Assembly (NCBI RefSeq): GCF_001611275.1
Contig: NZ_CP015080.1
Coordinates: 2,418,001-2,482,000 of the forward strand
DNA from: Desulfuromonas sp. DDH964
Lineage (GTDB): Bacteria; Desulfobacterota; Desulfuromonadia; Desulfuromonadales; DDH964
Direction of reading: 5' to 3'
DNA length: 64,000 nucleotides
The notes under the pieces were generated by a model. That model was not told the origin of the DNA. It did no database searches and was given only the letters and a program-made list of their open reading frames with translations. The translations under genes and the position numbers were made by a program. Shown piece after piece: positions 1-8,693 of this stretch (the stretch's first letter is position 1; every line of letters begins with the position of its first letter).

Positions 1-1713
1 CAATCCCTGCTGAAAGTAGAATTCAGCTTCCTCAAGGTCGGCCCGGATCGCCTGGGCAGCGGCTTTCGCCAAGGTCTCGGCATCCGGCTCCACGATCGCT
101 TCCGGTTCGGATTCCGGTCCGGATTCAGGTTCGGGCTCGGCCGGCAGGAGGGCGTCCTCCTCCAGCTCCAGCTCGACTTCGGCAAACCCGGTCTCTTCGT
201 CCATCGCGACTTCGGTGACCGGCTCCAGTTCTTCCAGGGGGGACAAGGTTTCGAGAGAGGGAGCGTCAACCTCCTCGGCGACGGGCTGCAACTCCTCGTC
301 CAGCTCCAGGTCGAGTTCGAGTTCCAGTTCCAGATCGTCCTCGGCAGCAACCGTCCCTTCCTCGCCAGCGGTCGGGACCGCATCGGCCGCAACCGGCTCG
401 TCCTCGATGACGGGGTCATCGAAAACCAGCTCGCCAACCCCTTCGAGGAACTCGAGGGGAATTTCCTGTGCTTCCTCGGCAACCTCCTGGGTCAGCTCCG
501 CTTCGGTCGCTGCCTGGTCCAGATCAGGGACGTCTTGCGGTGGCTCGATCTCGTCGATGGTTTCGAGCTCTTCAAGGTCTTCCACCGCCTCCTCGAGGAT
601 GGAGCCGTCGAGGATCTCCTCCCCCTCCTCGTTCTCGCTGCCGGTATCGAAACCGTCGACAGCGGCGGGCATGGCAGAGATCAGCGCAAAGAGTTTCTCC
701 CCTTCCCCGGTCAACTCGTAAATGGAGTGCAGGGTCTTCATGACCCGATCGTCATCAAGGTGCGCGTCTTTCAGCCGTTCATAAAACTCTTTCAGCAACG
801 CCACCTTGCCAGCAGCGAAGAAGGTCTCTTTCCAGTCCTCCAGCTCATCGAGCGCCCGCGGGGAGTCGCCCTGGTTCAGGCAAGCGCGGATATACCCTTC
901 GCGGAATTCCAGCTCATCGGGAGCATTCTTCAGCAGGTGCTGGTAGGTCAGGCGTTCGTTTTCAAAATCTTCCCTGCTATGGTAGCCATGGGCCAGCACC
1001 AGCAGGATCTCGGTGCTGTCCGGGGCCTTCTTGAGCAAGCCCTTGAGGTTATCGAGGCCCTGGTCGATGTCGCCCTTTGCAATCAGGGTCTCGGCCTGGC
1101 CGATCTCCAGATCGATATCCCCGTTGAAGCGGGGGAGAAAGAGTTCATAGAGTTTGAGAATCCGGGCAAAGTCCTGTTTCTGGTGCAGCAGGTTGAGAAT
1201 TTCCAGGAACTCTTCCCGGGCCTTTTCCTTGAGCCCTCCCGAAGCAAAAGTCTCGGCAATCTTGACCCGGATATTCAGGTTTTCCGGCTCCAGTTCGCGC
1301 ATCTTCTGCAAGACATTGATCGCCTCGGGAAGCATGCCGTTCTTCTCGTAATAAGCGACCAGACTGCGATATTCGGCAAGAGCGTTGCCGACCAGGCCCT
1401 GCTTTTCGTTGAGCTCGGCCAGTCGGTGATAAATGCTGACCCGGGTCGGTTCGAGCTTCTGCATCTGCTTGTAGACGGCAATCGCCTTGAGGTAGAAGCC
1501 ATTTTCAGCGTAATGCTTGGCGACTCCCTCGTAAGCTTCAACCGCCTCGGCGGGGTGGTTGTCACGGCTGTAGAGCTCGGCGAGTTTCTGCCGGTTTCGC
1601 ACATCGCGCGGATCGAGCTCGACAATTTTCTGATAATCCTTGATGGCGCGCGCGACCTGGCCCTTTGCCAGGTATTTCTGCGCCGATGCGAGGAGTTTTT
1701 CCTTATTCGACAA
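1..1713 (-). CDS. TPR-repeat protein with long acidic C-terminal region (partial, cut by window edge)
   Basis: The reverse strand is open from a TTG at 1713 to the window edge, so the C-terminus is missing. The N-terminal half is helical tetratricopeptide repeats with pairs such as AIKDYQKIVELDPRD, AVEAYEGVAKHYAENG and AIAVYKQMQKLEPTR. From about residue 340 the protein becomes an acidic linker very rich in Glu and Asp, and TPR-like sequence (EAEFYFQQGL) resumes at the edge. TTG 1713 was chosen because it begins the first repeat and has GGGTGG five bases upstream; an in-frame GTG lies at 1722. TPR proteins are usually scaffolds for protein contacts. No catalytic domain is visible and the partner is unknown. 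A good sigma-70-like promoter lies just upstream. Confidence 0.85.
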   Translation of the reverse strand, partial: MSNKEKLLASAQKYLAKGQVARAIKDYQKIVELDPRDVRNRQKLAELYSRDNHPAEAVEAYEGVAKHYAENGFYLKAIAVYKQMQKLEPTRVSIYHRLAELNEKQGLVGNALAEYRSLVAYYEKNGMLPEAINVLQKMRELEPENLNIRVKIAETFASGGLKEKAREEFLEILNLLHQKQDFARILKLYELFLPRFNGDIDLEIGQAETLIAKGDIDQGLDNLKGLLKKAPDSTEILLVLAHGYHSREDFENERLTYQHLLKNAPDELEFREGYIRACLNQGDSPRALDELEDWKETFFAAGKVALLKEFYERLKDAHLDDDRVMKTLHSIYELTGEGEKLFALISAMPAAVDGFDTGSENEEGEEILDGSILEEAVEDLEELETIDEIEPPQDVPDLDQAATEAELTQEVAEEAQEIPLEFLEGVGELVFDDPVIEDEPVAADAVPTAGEEGTVAAEDDLELELELDLELDEELQPVAEEVDAPSLETLSPLEELEPVTEVAMDEETGFAEVELELEEDALLPAEPEPESGPESEPEAIVEPDAETLAKAAAQAIRADLEEAEFYFQQGL

Positions 1714-1755
1714 AATGGCCACCCATTAAGGAGAAAACAGCACAAATAAGCATTG

Positions 1756-1785
1756 AATCTAAACCAATCCCAGCAGACCTGTCAA
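1756..1785 (-). promoter_or_regulatory. Predicted sigma-70 promoter for the TPR gene
   Basis: On the reverse strand TTGACA (1785-1780) is followed after 18 bases by TAGATT (1761-1756). This lies about 45 bases upstream of the TPR-protein start, in the gap between rluB and that gene. The -35 is a perfect match and the -10 matches 4 of 6. The call is by sequence only. Confidence 0.55.
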
Positions 1786-1973
1786 GGTCAAAGAGGGCGG
1801 AATTTCCTTGAGAATGCAGCATTTTAGAACCGCCCGAAGGCCGGAAATGCGCCGCGGAGAAGGTCTTGTGGCCAGGTTTGCGGGAGCGCCGGCATGAGGT
1901 GCAGCGGAATCCCCGAACCGGTCCCGACCGCGGGGGGAGCCGCCACGGCGCGGCAGTCCGATTATGGCAGAAG

Positions 1974-2684
1974 TCAGAGCCTTTTCAATCGTGAGACTTC
2001 CTCTGCCGTCAGGGGCCGGAACTCGCCGGGACGCAGTCCCGCCAGGTCGAGGAAGGCAAAGCGCACCCGCTTGAGGCGGCTGACCGGATGGCCGACCGCT
2101 TCGCACATACGCCGCACCTGGCGATTGCGCCCTTCGTGGATGGTGATCTCGAACCAGGTATGCCCGGCACTGAAGCGGACCTTGGCGATCTTGGCCGGCG
2201 CCGTCGGGCCATCTTCGAGCACGACCCCGCCAGCGAGACGACGCAGGGTCTCCGGTGCAACCTGCCCGCGCACCCGAACCAGGTAGGTCTTGTCGACCTG
2301 GTGGCGGGGGTGGGCCAGATGCTGGGTCAGTGCGCCGTCATTGGTCAAAAGCAGGAGACCTTCGGTAGTCAGATCGAGACGTCCCACCGGATGGAGGCGC
2401 CCGGGAACCTGCCGGACCAGGTCGCAAACCGTCGGGCGCCCTTCCGGGTCCTGCAGGGTCGTGACATAACCGACCGGCTTGAAAAGGAGCAGGTAATGGT
2501 GCGCTTCGGCGGCGGCTAGCGGCTGCCCGTCGATGAGAATCGTGTCCAGCGCCGGATCGGCGCGGTCGCCGAGACTGGCGATGACACCATTGACGCTCAC
2601 CCGCCCGGCGGCGATCCACTCTTCGGCAGTTCGCCGCGACGCCAGTCCGGCAGCGGCGATCAACTTTTGCAGGCGTTGCGGCAT
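1974..2684 (-). CDS. rluB: 23S rRNA pseudouridine synthase, RluB/RsuA family
   Basis: This 236-residue protein has an N-terminal S4 RNA-binding domain (about 1-60, starting MPQRLQKLIAAAGLASRR) and a pseudouridine synthase domain. The catalytic-loop motif is GRLDLTTEGLL, with the probable catalytic Asp at 104, and the later EGRNRQVRRM block is typical of RsuA/RluB/RluE/RluF enzymes. The family isomerises uridine to pseudouridine in rRNA; RluB acts on helix 89 of 23S rRNA in E. coli. The ATG at 2684 has GGAG about 10 bases upstream. The gene lies downstream of scpA-scpB, but a terminator hairpin separates it from scpB. Assignment to RluB rather than a sister subfamily rests on length and the scpAB neighbourhood. 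Confidence 0.93.
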   Translation of the reverse strand: MPQRLQKLIAAAGLASRRTAEEWIAAGRVSVNGVIASLGDRADPALDTILIDGQPLAAAEAHHYLLLFKPVGYVTTLQDPEGRPTVCDLVRQVPGRLHPVGRLDLTTEGLLLLTNDGALTQHLAHPRHQVDKTYLVRVRGQVAPETLRRLAGGVVLEDGPTAPAKIAKVRFSAGHTWFEITIHEGRNRQVRRMCEAVGHPVSRLKRVRFAFLDLAGLRPGEFRPLTAEEVSRLKRL

Positions 2685-2704
2685 TAATCAAGGTCTCCGG
2701 AAAT

Positions 2705-2731
2705 GAAAAAACGCCGGGGTGTTCCCGGCGT
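2705..2731 (-). terminator. Rho-independent terminator after scpB
   Basis: Read on the reverse strand, an 8-bp GC-rich stem (2731-2724 with 2718-2711, ACGCCGGG/CCCGGCGT) with a five-base loop runs into six T residues. It lies between the scpB stop and the rluB start, so rluB is probably expressed by read-through or from its own promoter. Confidence 0.85.
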
Positions 2732-2748
2732 GGCAACAGGGTTGCGAA

Positions 2749-3354
2749 TCAGGTGGGGGTGCCTTCCTCGGCAAGGGGTTCGAACCCGGGCAGCAAGGCC
2801 TCCCCCGCCGCCAGTTCCTCGGGGTTCAACTCGCTGAACTCCTTCAGGGTCGGCAGGCTGGCGAGGTCGCGCAGGCCGAAAAATTCGAGAAACTCACGGG
2901 TCGTCCCATAAATCAGCGGCTTGCCGGGGACATCCTTCTTGCCGAGGATTCGGATCAGGTGGCGTTCCAGCAGGGTCTTGATCACCCCCCCCGAGTCGAC
3001 CCCCCGCAGATAGTCGATCTCGGAGCGGGTAACCGGCTGGCGGTAGGCAATGATCGCCAGAGCTTCGAGGGCCGCCCGGGAGAATCGCACCGGCCGGGTC
3101 TTGGTCAGCCGCAGGACCCAGTCGGCATATTCCGGGCGGCTGCGAAACTGGTACCCCTCGGCGACCTGTTGCAGAAAAAAGCCGCGACCGGCCTCCTGGT
3201 ATTCGTTAACCAGCGCCGCGAGCGCCGCTTCGACCTGGGGCCGGGGCAGCTCAAGCGCCTCGCTGATCCGGTCCGGGCGCAACGGCACATCGGCGACAAA
3301 CAGCAGGCTCTCCACGATCGGCTTGATTTCAGAGATATCCAAGACTTCCCTCAT
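2749..3354 (-). CDS. scpB: Segregation and condensation protein B
   Basis: ScpB is the winged-helix (kite) subunit of the SMC-ScpA-ScpB condensin that compacts and segregates the chromosome. The 201-residue product starts MREVLDISEIKPIVESLLFV and contains the family signature ALEALAIIAYRQPVTRSEID followed by RGVDSGGVIKTLLERHLI and GTTREFLEFFGL. The ATG at 3354 was chosen because it matches the family N-terminus; the open frame extends further upstream only through scpA in another frame. The start overlaps the end of scpA by 26 bases, indicating translational coupling and subunit co-production. The C-terminal tail is acidic and variable, as usual. Confidence 0.96.
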   Translation of the reverse strand: MREVLDISEIKPIVESLLFVADVPLRPDRISEALELPRPQVEAALAALVNEYQEAGRGFFLQQVAEGYQFRSRPEYADWVLRLTKTRPVRFSRAALEALAIIAYRQPVTRSEIDYLRGVDSGGVIKTLLERHLIRILGKKDVPGKPLIYGTTREFLEFFGLRDLASLPTLKEFSELNPEELAAGEALLPGFEPLAEEGTPT

Positions 3355-4096
3355 CCACAGCGGCAGTTGGGGCGGCCTCCTCGGAGACGGCCGGATAGAG
3401 CCAGATGCTGCCGAAACGGGCATTTTGCAGCAGGCGGACCAGGCGCATCTTGACCAGTTCGAGGATCGCGAGAAAGCTGACCACCACCTCGTTGCGCTCG
3501 GGGCGGGTGCTGAAGATCTCGTTGAAGGCGAGGCTCTCCCTGCCATCGAGCCGGGTGAGAATCAGGTTGATCCGGTCACTGACCGACAGGCGTTCCATTT
3601 CGACCTGGTGGATGTAGGGCTCGGGCGCCTGCTGCAGCAGCGCCCGAAACGCTTCGACCAGCTCGAACAGGCCGACCGCTTCCAGTTCGGTATTTTCGGC
3701 CTCTTCCAGCTCTGCGGCCGGGAACTTGCGGGCAAAGACCTCGCGCCCGAGGTGGGGGAGCCGTTCGAGGGAACCGGCGACATCCTTGTATTTCTGGTAT
3801 TCGAGAAGCCGGCGCACCAGTTCCGCCCGGGGGTCGTCTTCCTCCTCCTCGCTCAGCTCCTCTTCGCTGACCGGAAGCAGCAGCCGCGACTTGATGTGGA
3901 GCAGGGTCGCCGCCATCAGCAGAAACTCTCCGGCGACATCGAGGTTGAGATGCTGCATGGCATCCAGAATTCCGAGATACTGGGTGGTAATCTCGGCGAT
4001 GGGAATATCGTAGATATCCATCTCGTTTTTCCGGATCAGGTGCAGCAGCAGGTCGAGGGGCCCCTCGAACTTTTCCAGATGAATATCGTAACCCAT
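3329..4096 (-). CDS. scpA: Segregation and condensation protein A (kleisin)
   Basis: ScpA is the kleisin that bridges SMC heads and recruits ScpB. The 255-residue protein starts MGYDIHLEKFEGPLDLLLHL, the classic ScpA N-terminus, followed by IRKNEMDIYDIPIAEIT. The C-terminal winged-helix region includes RPERNEVVVSFLAILELVKMR, which binds the SMC head. An acidic middle segment (EEELSEEEEDDPRAEL) is a normal linker. ATG 4096 is the family start; the upstream extension of the open frame is not ScpA-like. The gene overlaps scpB and follows a membrane protease gene by only 10 bases, consistent with one operon. Confidence 0.96.
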   Translation of the reverse strand: MGYDIHLEKFEGPLDLLLHLIRKNEMDIYDIPIAEITTQYLGILDAMQHLNLDVAGEFLLMAATLLHIKSRLLLPVSEEELSEEEEDDPRAELVRRLLEYQKYKDVAGSLERLPHLGREVFARKFPAAELEEAENTELEAVGLFELVEAFRALLQQAPEPYIHQVEMERLSVSDRINLILTRLDGRESLAFNEIFSTRPERNEVVVSFLAILELVKMRLVRLLQNARFGSIWLYPAVSEEAAPTAAVDEGSLGYL

Positions 4097-4106
4097 CCGT
4101 GCGCCC

Positions 4107-4793
4107 CTAGTGACCGAAGAGGAACTGCATGGCGCGCTGGACGATGGCCGCCTGCGGTCCGGCGAGCAGAGCGACCAGATGATAGACCACCGGCCCCAGA
4201 ACAACGCGCCAGAGGCTGGTGAAAAAGACCAGGAAGATGATAATGACAAAGCCGAAGGGTTCGAGCCGTGCCAGCAGCTCGGCCTGCCGCTTGGGCAGCA
4301 GTCCGGTCATGACCCGCCCGCCGTCGAGGGGAGGGATCGGCAGCAGGTTGAAAACCCCGAGGATGATATTGATGTAGAGGCTGAATCCAGCCATCAGTCG
4401 CAGCGGTTCGACGGCGGCCCCCAAAGGGGAGCCATCGGCCACGCCGCTGCCGGCCAGCCAGGCGAGACTGCGCAGCAGGAGTGCCGACGCCAGCGCAAGG
4501 ACGAAGTTGGTCCCCGGGCCGGCCAGCGAGACCAGGATCATGTCCCGGCGCGGCCGCTGCAGGTTGAGGAAATTGACCGGCACCGGTCGCGCCCAGCCGA
4601 ACCCGAAGATCAGCAGCGCCAGCGTCCCGATCGGATCGAGATGACGCATGGGGTTGAGAGTGAGTCGCCCCAGAAGGCGGGCAGTCGGGTCACCGAGTTT
4701 ATCGGCAATGAAGCCATGGGCGACTTCGTGCAGGGTCACGGCGAGGAGTGCCGGAACCAGCATGATGGAAATCTTGGCGAGGATATGTTCCAA
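4107..4793 (-). CDS. Site-2-type M50 zinc metalloprotease, multipass membrane protein
   Basis: The protein has the zinc-binding motif HEVAH in its first membrane segment and the second conserved motif NLLPIPPLDGGRV, which together define the minimal M50B (YwhC-like) intramembrane proteases. Four or more hydrophobic segments are visible. Substrates of this subfamily are mostly unknown. I prefer TTG 4793, which gives the N-terminus LEHILAKISIMLVPALLAVTLHEVAHG seen in relatives and has AAAGG seven bases upstream; a GTG at 4829 would add 12 residues but has no clear ribosome binding site. The gene sits just upstream of scpA in the same direction. Confidence 0.88.
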   Translation of the reverse strand: MEHILAKISIMLVPALLAVTLHEVAHGFIADKLGDPTARLLGRLTLNPMRHLDPIGTLALLIFGFGWARPVPVNFLNLQRPRRDMILVSLAGPGTNFVLALASALLLRSLAWLAGSGVADGSPLGAAVEPLRLMAGFSLYINIILGVFNLLPIPPLDGGRVMTGLLPKRQAELLARLEPFGFVIIIFLVFFTSLWRVVLGPVVYHLVALLAGPQAAIVQRAMQFLFGH

Positions 4794-4934
4794 GTCGATG
4801 CCTTTGACCAGATGGCTGGGGGAATCCACAGGCGCCGCCCCGGTGGCGGAATCCTTACGGGGATTGAAAACCTCCGGAAAGACTTCGTCTTTGTAGCAAA
4901 AGGAGGCGGGGAAGTCAACGCGGGACTGGAGCCG

Positions 4935-7601
4935 TCACGTCTCTCGCCCCGCACCCTTTTTTTCTCCCGCAAGGAAGCGGCGGCGGACCAGTTCCAGCTC
5001 CTCCTCACGACTGGCGATCTGGCCGTCGAGCCGGGCCGCGAGCAGGCATTCGAAAATCTCGCGGTAGACCGGGCCCGGCGCCAGGCCGAGGGCGGCGAGG
5101 TCCGCGCCGGTCAGTTCCGGGCGCTGCCCGCGCTGATGGGTGACATAGAGGGAGAGGAGCCGTCGTACCTCTTCCCGGCTGGTGGCGGCGAGCAGGAAGA
5201 GAACCATCTCGATCGCCAGCGGTTGCAGCAGCCGGCAGATCTCGCTCGCCCGCGGGGCCCGCTTGCCCCGGCGCCGTTCGAGCTGGCGCAGCACCAGCAA
5301 CCCCTCCTGGCGCTGCTGGCAGAAGAGAGGCCGGTATTTTTCAGGAATGGCAAGGCGCCGGCAGAGGGCGTCCAGGGACGGTTCGTCAAGATCGTTGCTC
5401 AGGCCGAGGAAATAGACCTGCCAGCGGCTCGCTGCCTCCCCGGTGAAGAGGAGGTCGAACCAGTTCAGCACACGGCGGGTCTCGGTGAAGAGTTCGCGCA
5501 GGCGCTCGCCGACGGCCAGCCTGGGCTGGAGCGCCTTGAGCAGGCCGAGGGCATCGAGGCGGAGCACCGCCGGCAGGGGGTCGGCTTCGCGCAGGATAAT
5601 CACCAGCTCGTTGAAGACCCGGCTGCCGCCGACCTTGTCGAGAAAGCCGGTGCGCACCGCACTCACCAGCAGGTGCTCGGTATGCTGGCCAAGGTGGAAG
5701 CCGAGGCGCTGCTCGAAACGAATGGCCCGAAAGACCCGGGTCGGATCCTCGACGAAACTGAGGTTATGCAGGACGCGGATCGCCTTTTCCCGCAGATCGC
5801 GCTGGGCCTGAAAAAAATCGAGCAGTTCGCCGAAGCTGTCGCCGTTCAGCGCCAGCGCCAGGGTATTGATGGTAAAATCGCGGCGCGCCAGATCGAGGCG
5901 AATCGAGGCGTGTTCGACATTCGGCAGGGCACCGGGTTCGAGATAATACTCCATGCGCGCCGAAGCGACGTCGATTTTGAAACCATCGGCAAAGGCGATG
6001 ACGGCGGTAGCGAACTTCTGGTGCGACCGCACCCGGCAGCCGTGGCGGCGGGCGAAGGTCTGGGCAAAGGCGATGCCGTCCCCCTCGACGACGATATCGA
6101 TATCGAGATTTTCCTGGCGCAGCAGCAGGTCGCGTACAAAGCCGCCGACCGCAAAGACATTGACCCCGAGCTCATCGGCGGCCCGGCCGAGCTCGGGCAG
6201 CAGCTCCTGCACCCGTGTGGGGAGTTGTTCGCGCAGCAGGCGCAGCACCTGGCGGCGCTTGAGACCGTGGCCGGCATCACCGCCCGGTCTCCCGGAGCGG
6301 GCGGAGAGACGCCCTTTCGAGGCAAGGTGGCGCAGCAGGTCGGTGCGGGTGATGGCTCCGGCGAGACGGTCGCCGTCGAGGACCGGGACGAAGCGCTGGT
6401 TGCGATCGACGATCAGTTCCCGCAGGCTCTCCAGCGAGGCATCGGGGGGGACGGTGACGAATTCGGTGCTCATGTAGTCGACCACCGAGGCGCGGCCGAG
6501 GCCATGATGGACCGCCTTGTCCATCACCTGCCGGGTCACCAGGCCGGCGACCCGCTCCCCTTCCAGCACCGGCACGGCGTTGAGGTTGTAGCGGGTCAAG
6601 AGTTCCCGGACCTGGTCGATGTTGGCGGTAACCGGAACACTCTTGACCGGGTGCGACATCAGGTGGCGGGCTTCCCAGTGGGGGTTGACCTGCCCCTGCA
6701 GCAGTTGCGGCAGACGCTCGACCACCTGCAGCAGCGTGAGATCCTTGACCGTTCCCGAGGCGGCATAGGCGTGCCCGCCGCCACCGAACTCAGCGAGGAT
6801 TTCGCCGACATTCACCTCCGGGATGCGCGAGCGACCGACCAGGAAGACCCGCTCCCCCATGCGCACTGCAACCAGCAGGGCATCGAGGTTCTCCATGTCC
6901 TTGAGCTTGTGGGCGAGGACCGCGAGATCGCCGACAAAACGGTCGGTCGAAGCCTGGGCGATGGAGATGTCGATGCCGTTGACGTTGAGGACGGTACGCG
7001 ACTCGATCAGTTCATGGAGAAGGGCGACCTGTTCGGCGGTCAGTTCCTGGGTGAGAAAATCGGAAACGGTATTGAGGTTGGCGCCATGTTCCAGGAGAAA
7101 GGCTGCCGCCTGCAGGTCGCGAACGGTGGTGGAATTGAAGCGCAGACTGCCGGTATCCTCATAGAGCCCGAGCATCATCAGCGTCGCTTCGTCAGGGGTC
7201 GGCTCGATCCCCCGCTCGCGGAAGAGTTCGCAGAAGAGGGTGACGGTGGCACCGACCGGTTCGATCACCTCGACGGCGCCAACGAGATCGGCCTGCCCGG
7301 ACGGATGATGGTCGAAGATGTGCAGCGCTACTCCGGCGCGTTTGGCGACGGCGCCGAAGGGACCGATGCGGTCGGATTGTCGGACATCGACCAGGACCAG
7401 GCGCTCGATGGCATCGAGGTCGATGTCGCGGATGCGCTTGAAGCCATAGGCGTAGACGGTGCTGCGCAGGAAGAACTCGCGCAGGCTCTTCTCCTGGGCG
7501 CCGGCGAAGACCAGTTCGGCATCGGGGTAGAGCCGGCGCGCCGCGATCATCGCACCGAGGCAGTCGAAGTCGGCATTGATGTGGGTGGTGATGACATCCA
7601 T
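4935..7601 (-). CDS. DHH phosphoesterase - two CBS domains - tRNA nucleotidyltransferase/poly(A) polymerase fusion
   Basis: This 888-residue protein combines three modules. Residues about 1-300 are a DHH/DHHA1 phosphoesterase (THINADFDCLGAM, FDHHPSG, and GGGGHAYAASG as the DHHA1 motif). Residues about 317-430 are two CBS domains (LMSHPVKSVPV; YMSTEFVTVPP), which normally bind adenylate nucleotides. Residues about 480-888 are a class II polymerase-beta nucleotidyltransferase (GGFVRDLLLR, the metal-binding DIDIVVEGDG, RRDFTINTLA and FVEDPTRVFRAIRFEQRLGF). The same architecture is known for an A-adding enzyme of Aquifex, and Geobacter has separate C-adding, A-adding and poly(A)-adding enzymes, so an A-adding role is the best inference. 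Sequence alone cannot separate CCA-, A- and poly(A)-adding activity. No strong ribosome binding site precedes the ATG. Confidence 0.92.
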   Translation of the reverse strand: MDVITTHINADFDCLGAMIAARRLYPDAELVFAGAQEKSLREFFLRSTVYAYGFKRIRDIDLDAIERLVLVDVRQSDRIGPFGAVAKRAGVALHIFDHHPSGQADLVGAVEVIEPVGATVTLFCELFRERGIEPTPDEATLMMLGLYEDTGSLRFNSTTVRDLQAAAFLLEHGANLNTVSDFLTQELTAEQVALLHELIESRTVLNVNGIDISIAQASTDRFVGDLAVLAHKLKDMENLDALLVAVRMGERVFLVGRSRIPEVNVGEILAEFGGGGHAYAASGTVKDLTLLQVVERLPQLLQGQVNPHWEARHLMSHPVKSVPVTANIDQVRELLTRYNLNAVPVLEGERVAGLVTRQVMDKAVHHGLGRASVVDYMSTEFVTVPPDASLESLRELIVDRNQRFVPVLDGDRLAGAITRTDLLRHLASKGRLSARSGRPGGDAGHGLKRRQVLRLLREQLPTRVQELLPELGRAADELGVNVFAVGGFVRDLLLRQENLDIDIVVEGDGIAFAQTFARRHGCRVRSHQKFATAVIAFADGFKIDVASARMEYYLEPGALPNVEHASIRLDLARRDFTINTLALALNGDSFGELLDFFQAQRDLREKAIRVLHNLSFVEDPTRVFRAIRFEQRLGFHLGQHTEHLLVSAVRTGFLDKVGGSRVFNELVIILREADPLPAVLRLDALGLLKALQPRLAVGERLRELFTETRRVLNWFDLLFTGEAASRWQVYFLGLSNDLDEPSLDALCRRLAIPEKYRPLFCQQRQEGLLVLRQLERRRGKRAPRASEICRLLQPLAIEMVLFLLAATSREEVRRLLSLYVTHQRGQRPELTGADLAALGLAPGPVYREIFECLLAARLDGQIASREEELELVRRRFLAGEKKGAGRET

Positions 7602-7743
7602 AAGACCGGGAAGCGGGATGCGGGACGGGGGAGGAGGAATGACCCGATCCTCAACCGTTCCTGGGAACTGACTACAGTCTACCCGACCTTGAAGGGCTCT
7701 GCTCTTCCTCGTACCTCGTCCCGCGGCCCCTGGTTTTTTGGGT
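7602..7743. other. Intergenic spacer with CGGGACG-type dispersed sequence
   Basis: The 142-base gap between pyrD and the DHH-CBS fusion contains GCGGGATGCGGGACGGGGG near 7613 and CGTACCTCGTCCCGCG near 7709-7724. A similar GCGGGACG motif occurs in the lolC-lysS gap at about 63.3 kb. I see no convincing gene, promoter or terminator here. Confidence 0.4.
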
Positions 7744-8667
7744 TTAGCCGGTGAAACTGCCGATCACCTGGTTGATGTCGGTCAGCCCCTCATCGACCAG
7801 GAACTGTTCGAGATCGTCAATGATCGTCATCATCACCCCGGGGTCGATGAAGTTGGCGGTGCCGACCTGCACCGCCCGGGCACCGACGATAAGGAATTCG
7901 AGGGCGTCGCGGGCGCACATGATGCCGCCGATGCCGATGACCGGAATCTTCACCGCCTGCACCACCTGGTAGGTCATGCGCACCGCCACCGGTCGAATCG
8001 CCGGACCGGAAAGACCACCGGTGCGGTTGGCAATCTTCGCCTTGCGACTCTTGACGTCGATCGCCATGCCGGTAAGGGTGTTGATGCAGCTGATGGCGTC
8101 GGCCCCCGCTTCTTCCACCGCCCGCGCGATAACGGTGATGTCGGTGACATTGGGGGTCAGCTTGACGATCAGCGGCTTTTGCAGCGCCTTGCGCACCAGG
8201 GTGACCACCTGGGCGGCGGCGGTCGGCTCGGTGCCGAAGACGATCCCCCCCTGCTTGACGTTGGGGCAGGAGATGTTCAGCTCTACCGCGGCGATCTCGG
8301 GAATGTCGGCCAGCCGCCGCGCCACTTCCCCGTACTCCTCCAGCGTATTGCCAAAGAAGTTGGCGATTACCGGCGTCGTCAGCTGCCGGTAAAGGGGTGT
8401 CTTGCCCTGGATGAATTCACTGACGCCGACATTCTGCAGACCGATGGCGTTGAGCATGCCGCTGGTGGTCTCCGCGATGCGCGGAGTCGGGTTGCCGGCC
8501 TTGGGGTTGAGGGAAAGTCCCTTGGTGACCAGGGCGCCGAGGCGGTTGAGGTCGAGGTAGGGGGCGTACTCCTCGCCGTAACCAAAGGTCCCCGAGGCGG
8601 GCATCACCGGATTCTGCAACTTAAGGCCGGCGATCTCGACGGCGAGACTGGGACGGGTGGCGGGCAT
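7744..8667 (-). CDS. pyrD: Dihydroorotate dehydrogenase catalytic subunit, class 1B
   Basis: PyrD oxidises dihydroorotate to orotate in pyrimidine synthesis; class 1B enzymes pass electrons to NAD through PyrK. The 307-residue TIM-barrel protein has NPVMPASGTFGYGEEY, LNAIGLQNVGV and NISCPNVKQGG, where the Cys is the class 1 catalytic base. FMN-binding IPVIGIGGIMCARDALEFL follows. ATG 8667 matches the family N-terminus and has AAGGA seven bases upstream. An ATG at 8697 overlapping the pyrK stop, with GGGGGAG upstream, would add 10 residues and cannot be excluded. The adjacent pyrK confirms class 1B. Confidence 0.96.
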   Translation of the reverse strand: MPATRPSLAVEIAGLKLQNPVMPASGTFGYGEEYAPYLDLNRLGALVTKGLSLNPKAGNPTPRIAETTSGMLNAIGLQNVGVSEFIQGKTPLYRQLTTPVIANFFGNTLEEYGEVARRLADIPEIAAVELNISCPNVKQGGIVFGTEPTAAAQVVTLVRKALQKPLIVKLTPNVTDITVIARAVEEAGADAISCINTLTGMAIDVKSRKAKIANRTGGLSGPAIRPVAVRMTYQVVQAVKIPVIGIGGIMCARDALEFLIVGARAVQVGTANFIDPGVMMTIIDDLEQFLVDEGLTDINQVIGSFTG

Positions 8668-8693
8668 GGCAGCATCCTTCTGAGTGAAATCGA

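Noticed and set aside
535..1749. 404-codon plus-strand open frame at the left edge
   Set aside because: Antisense shadow of the TPR gene; the minus strand shows clear TPR repeats and a promoter.
4110..7754. 1214-codon plus-strand open frame
   Set aside because: It lies antisense to the M50 protease and DHH-CBS fusion genes, and its translation has no recognisable domain. Long antisense frames are common in GC-rich DNA.
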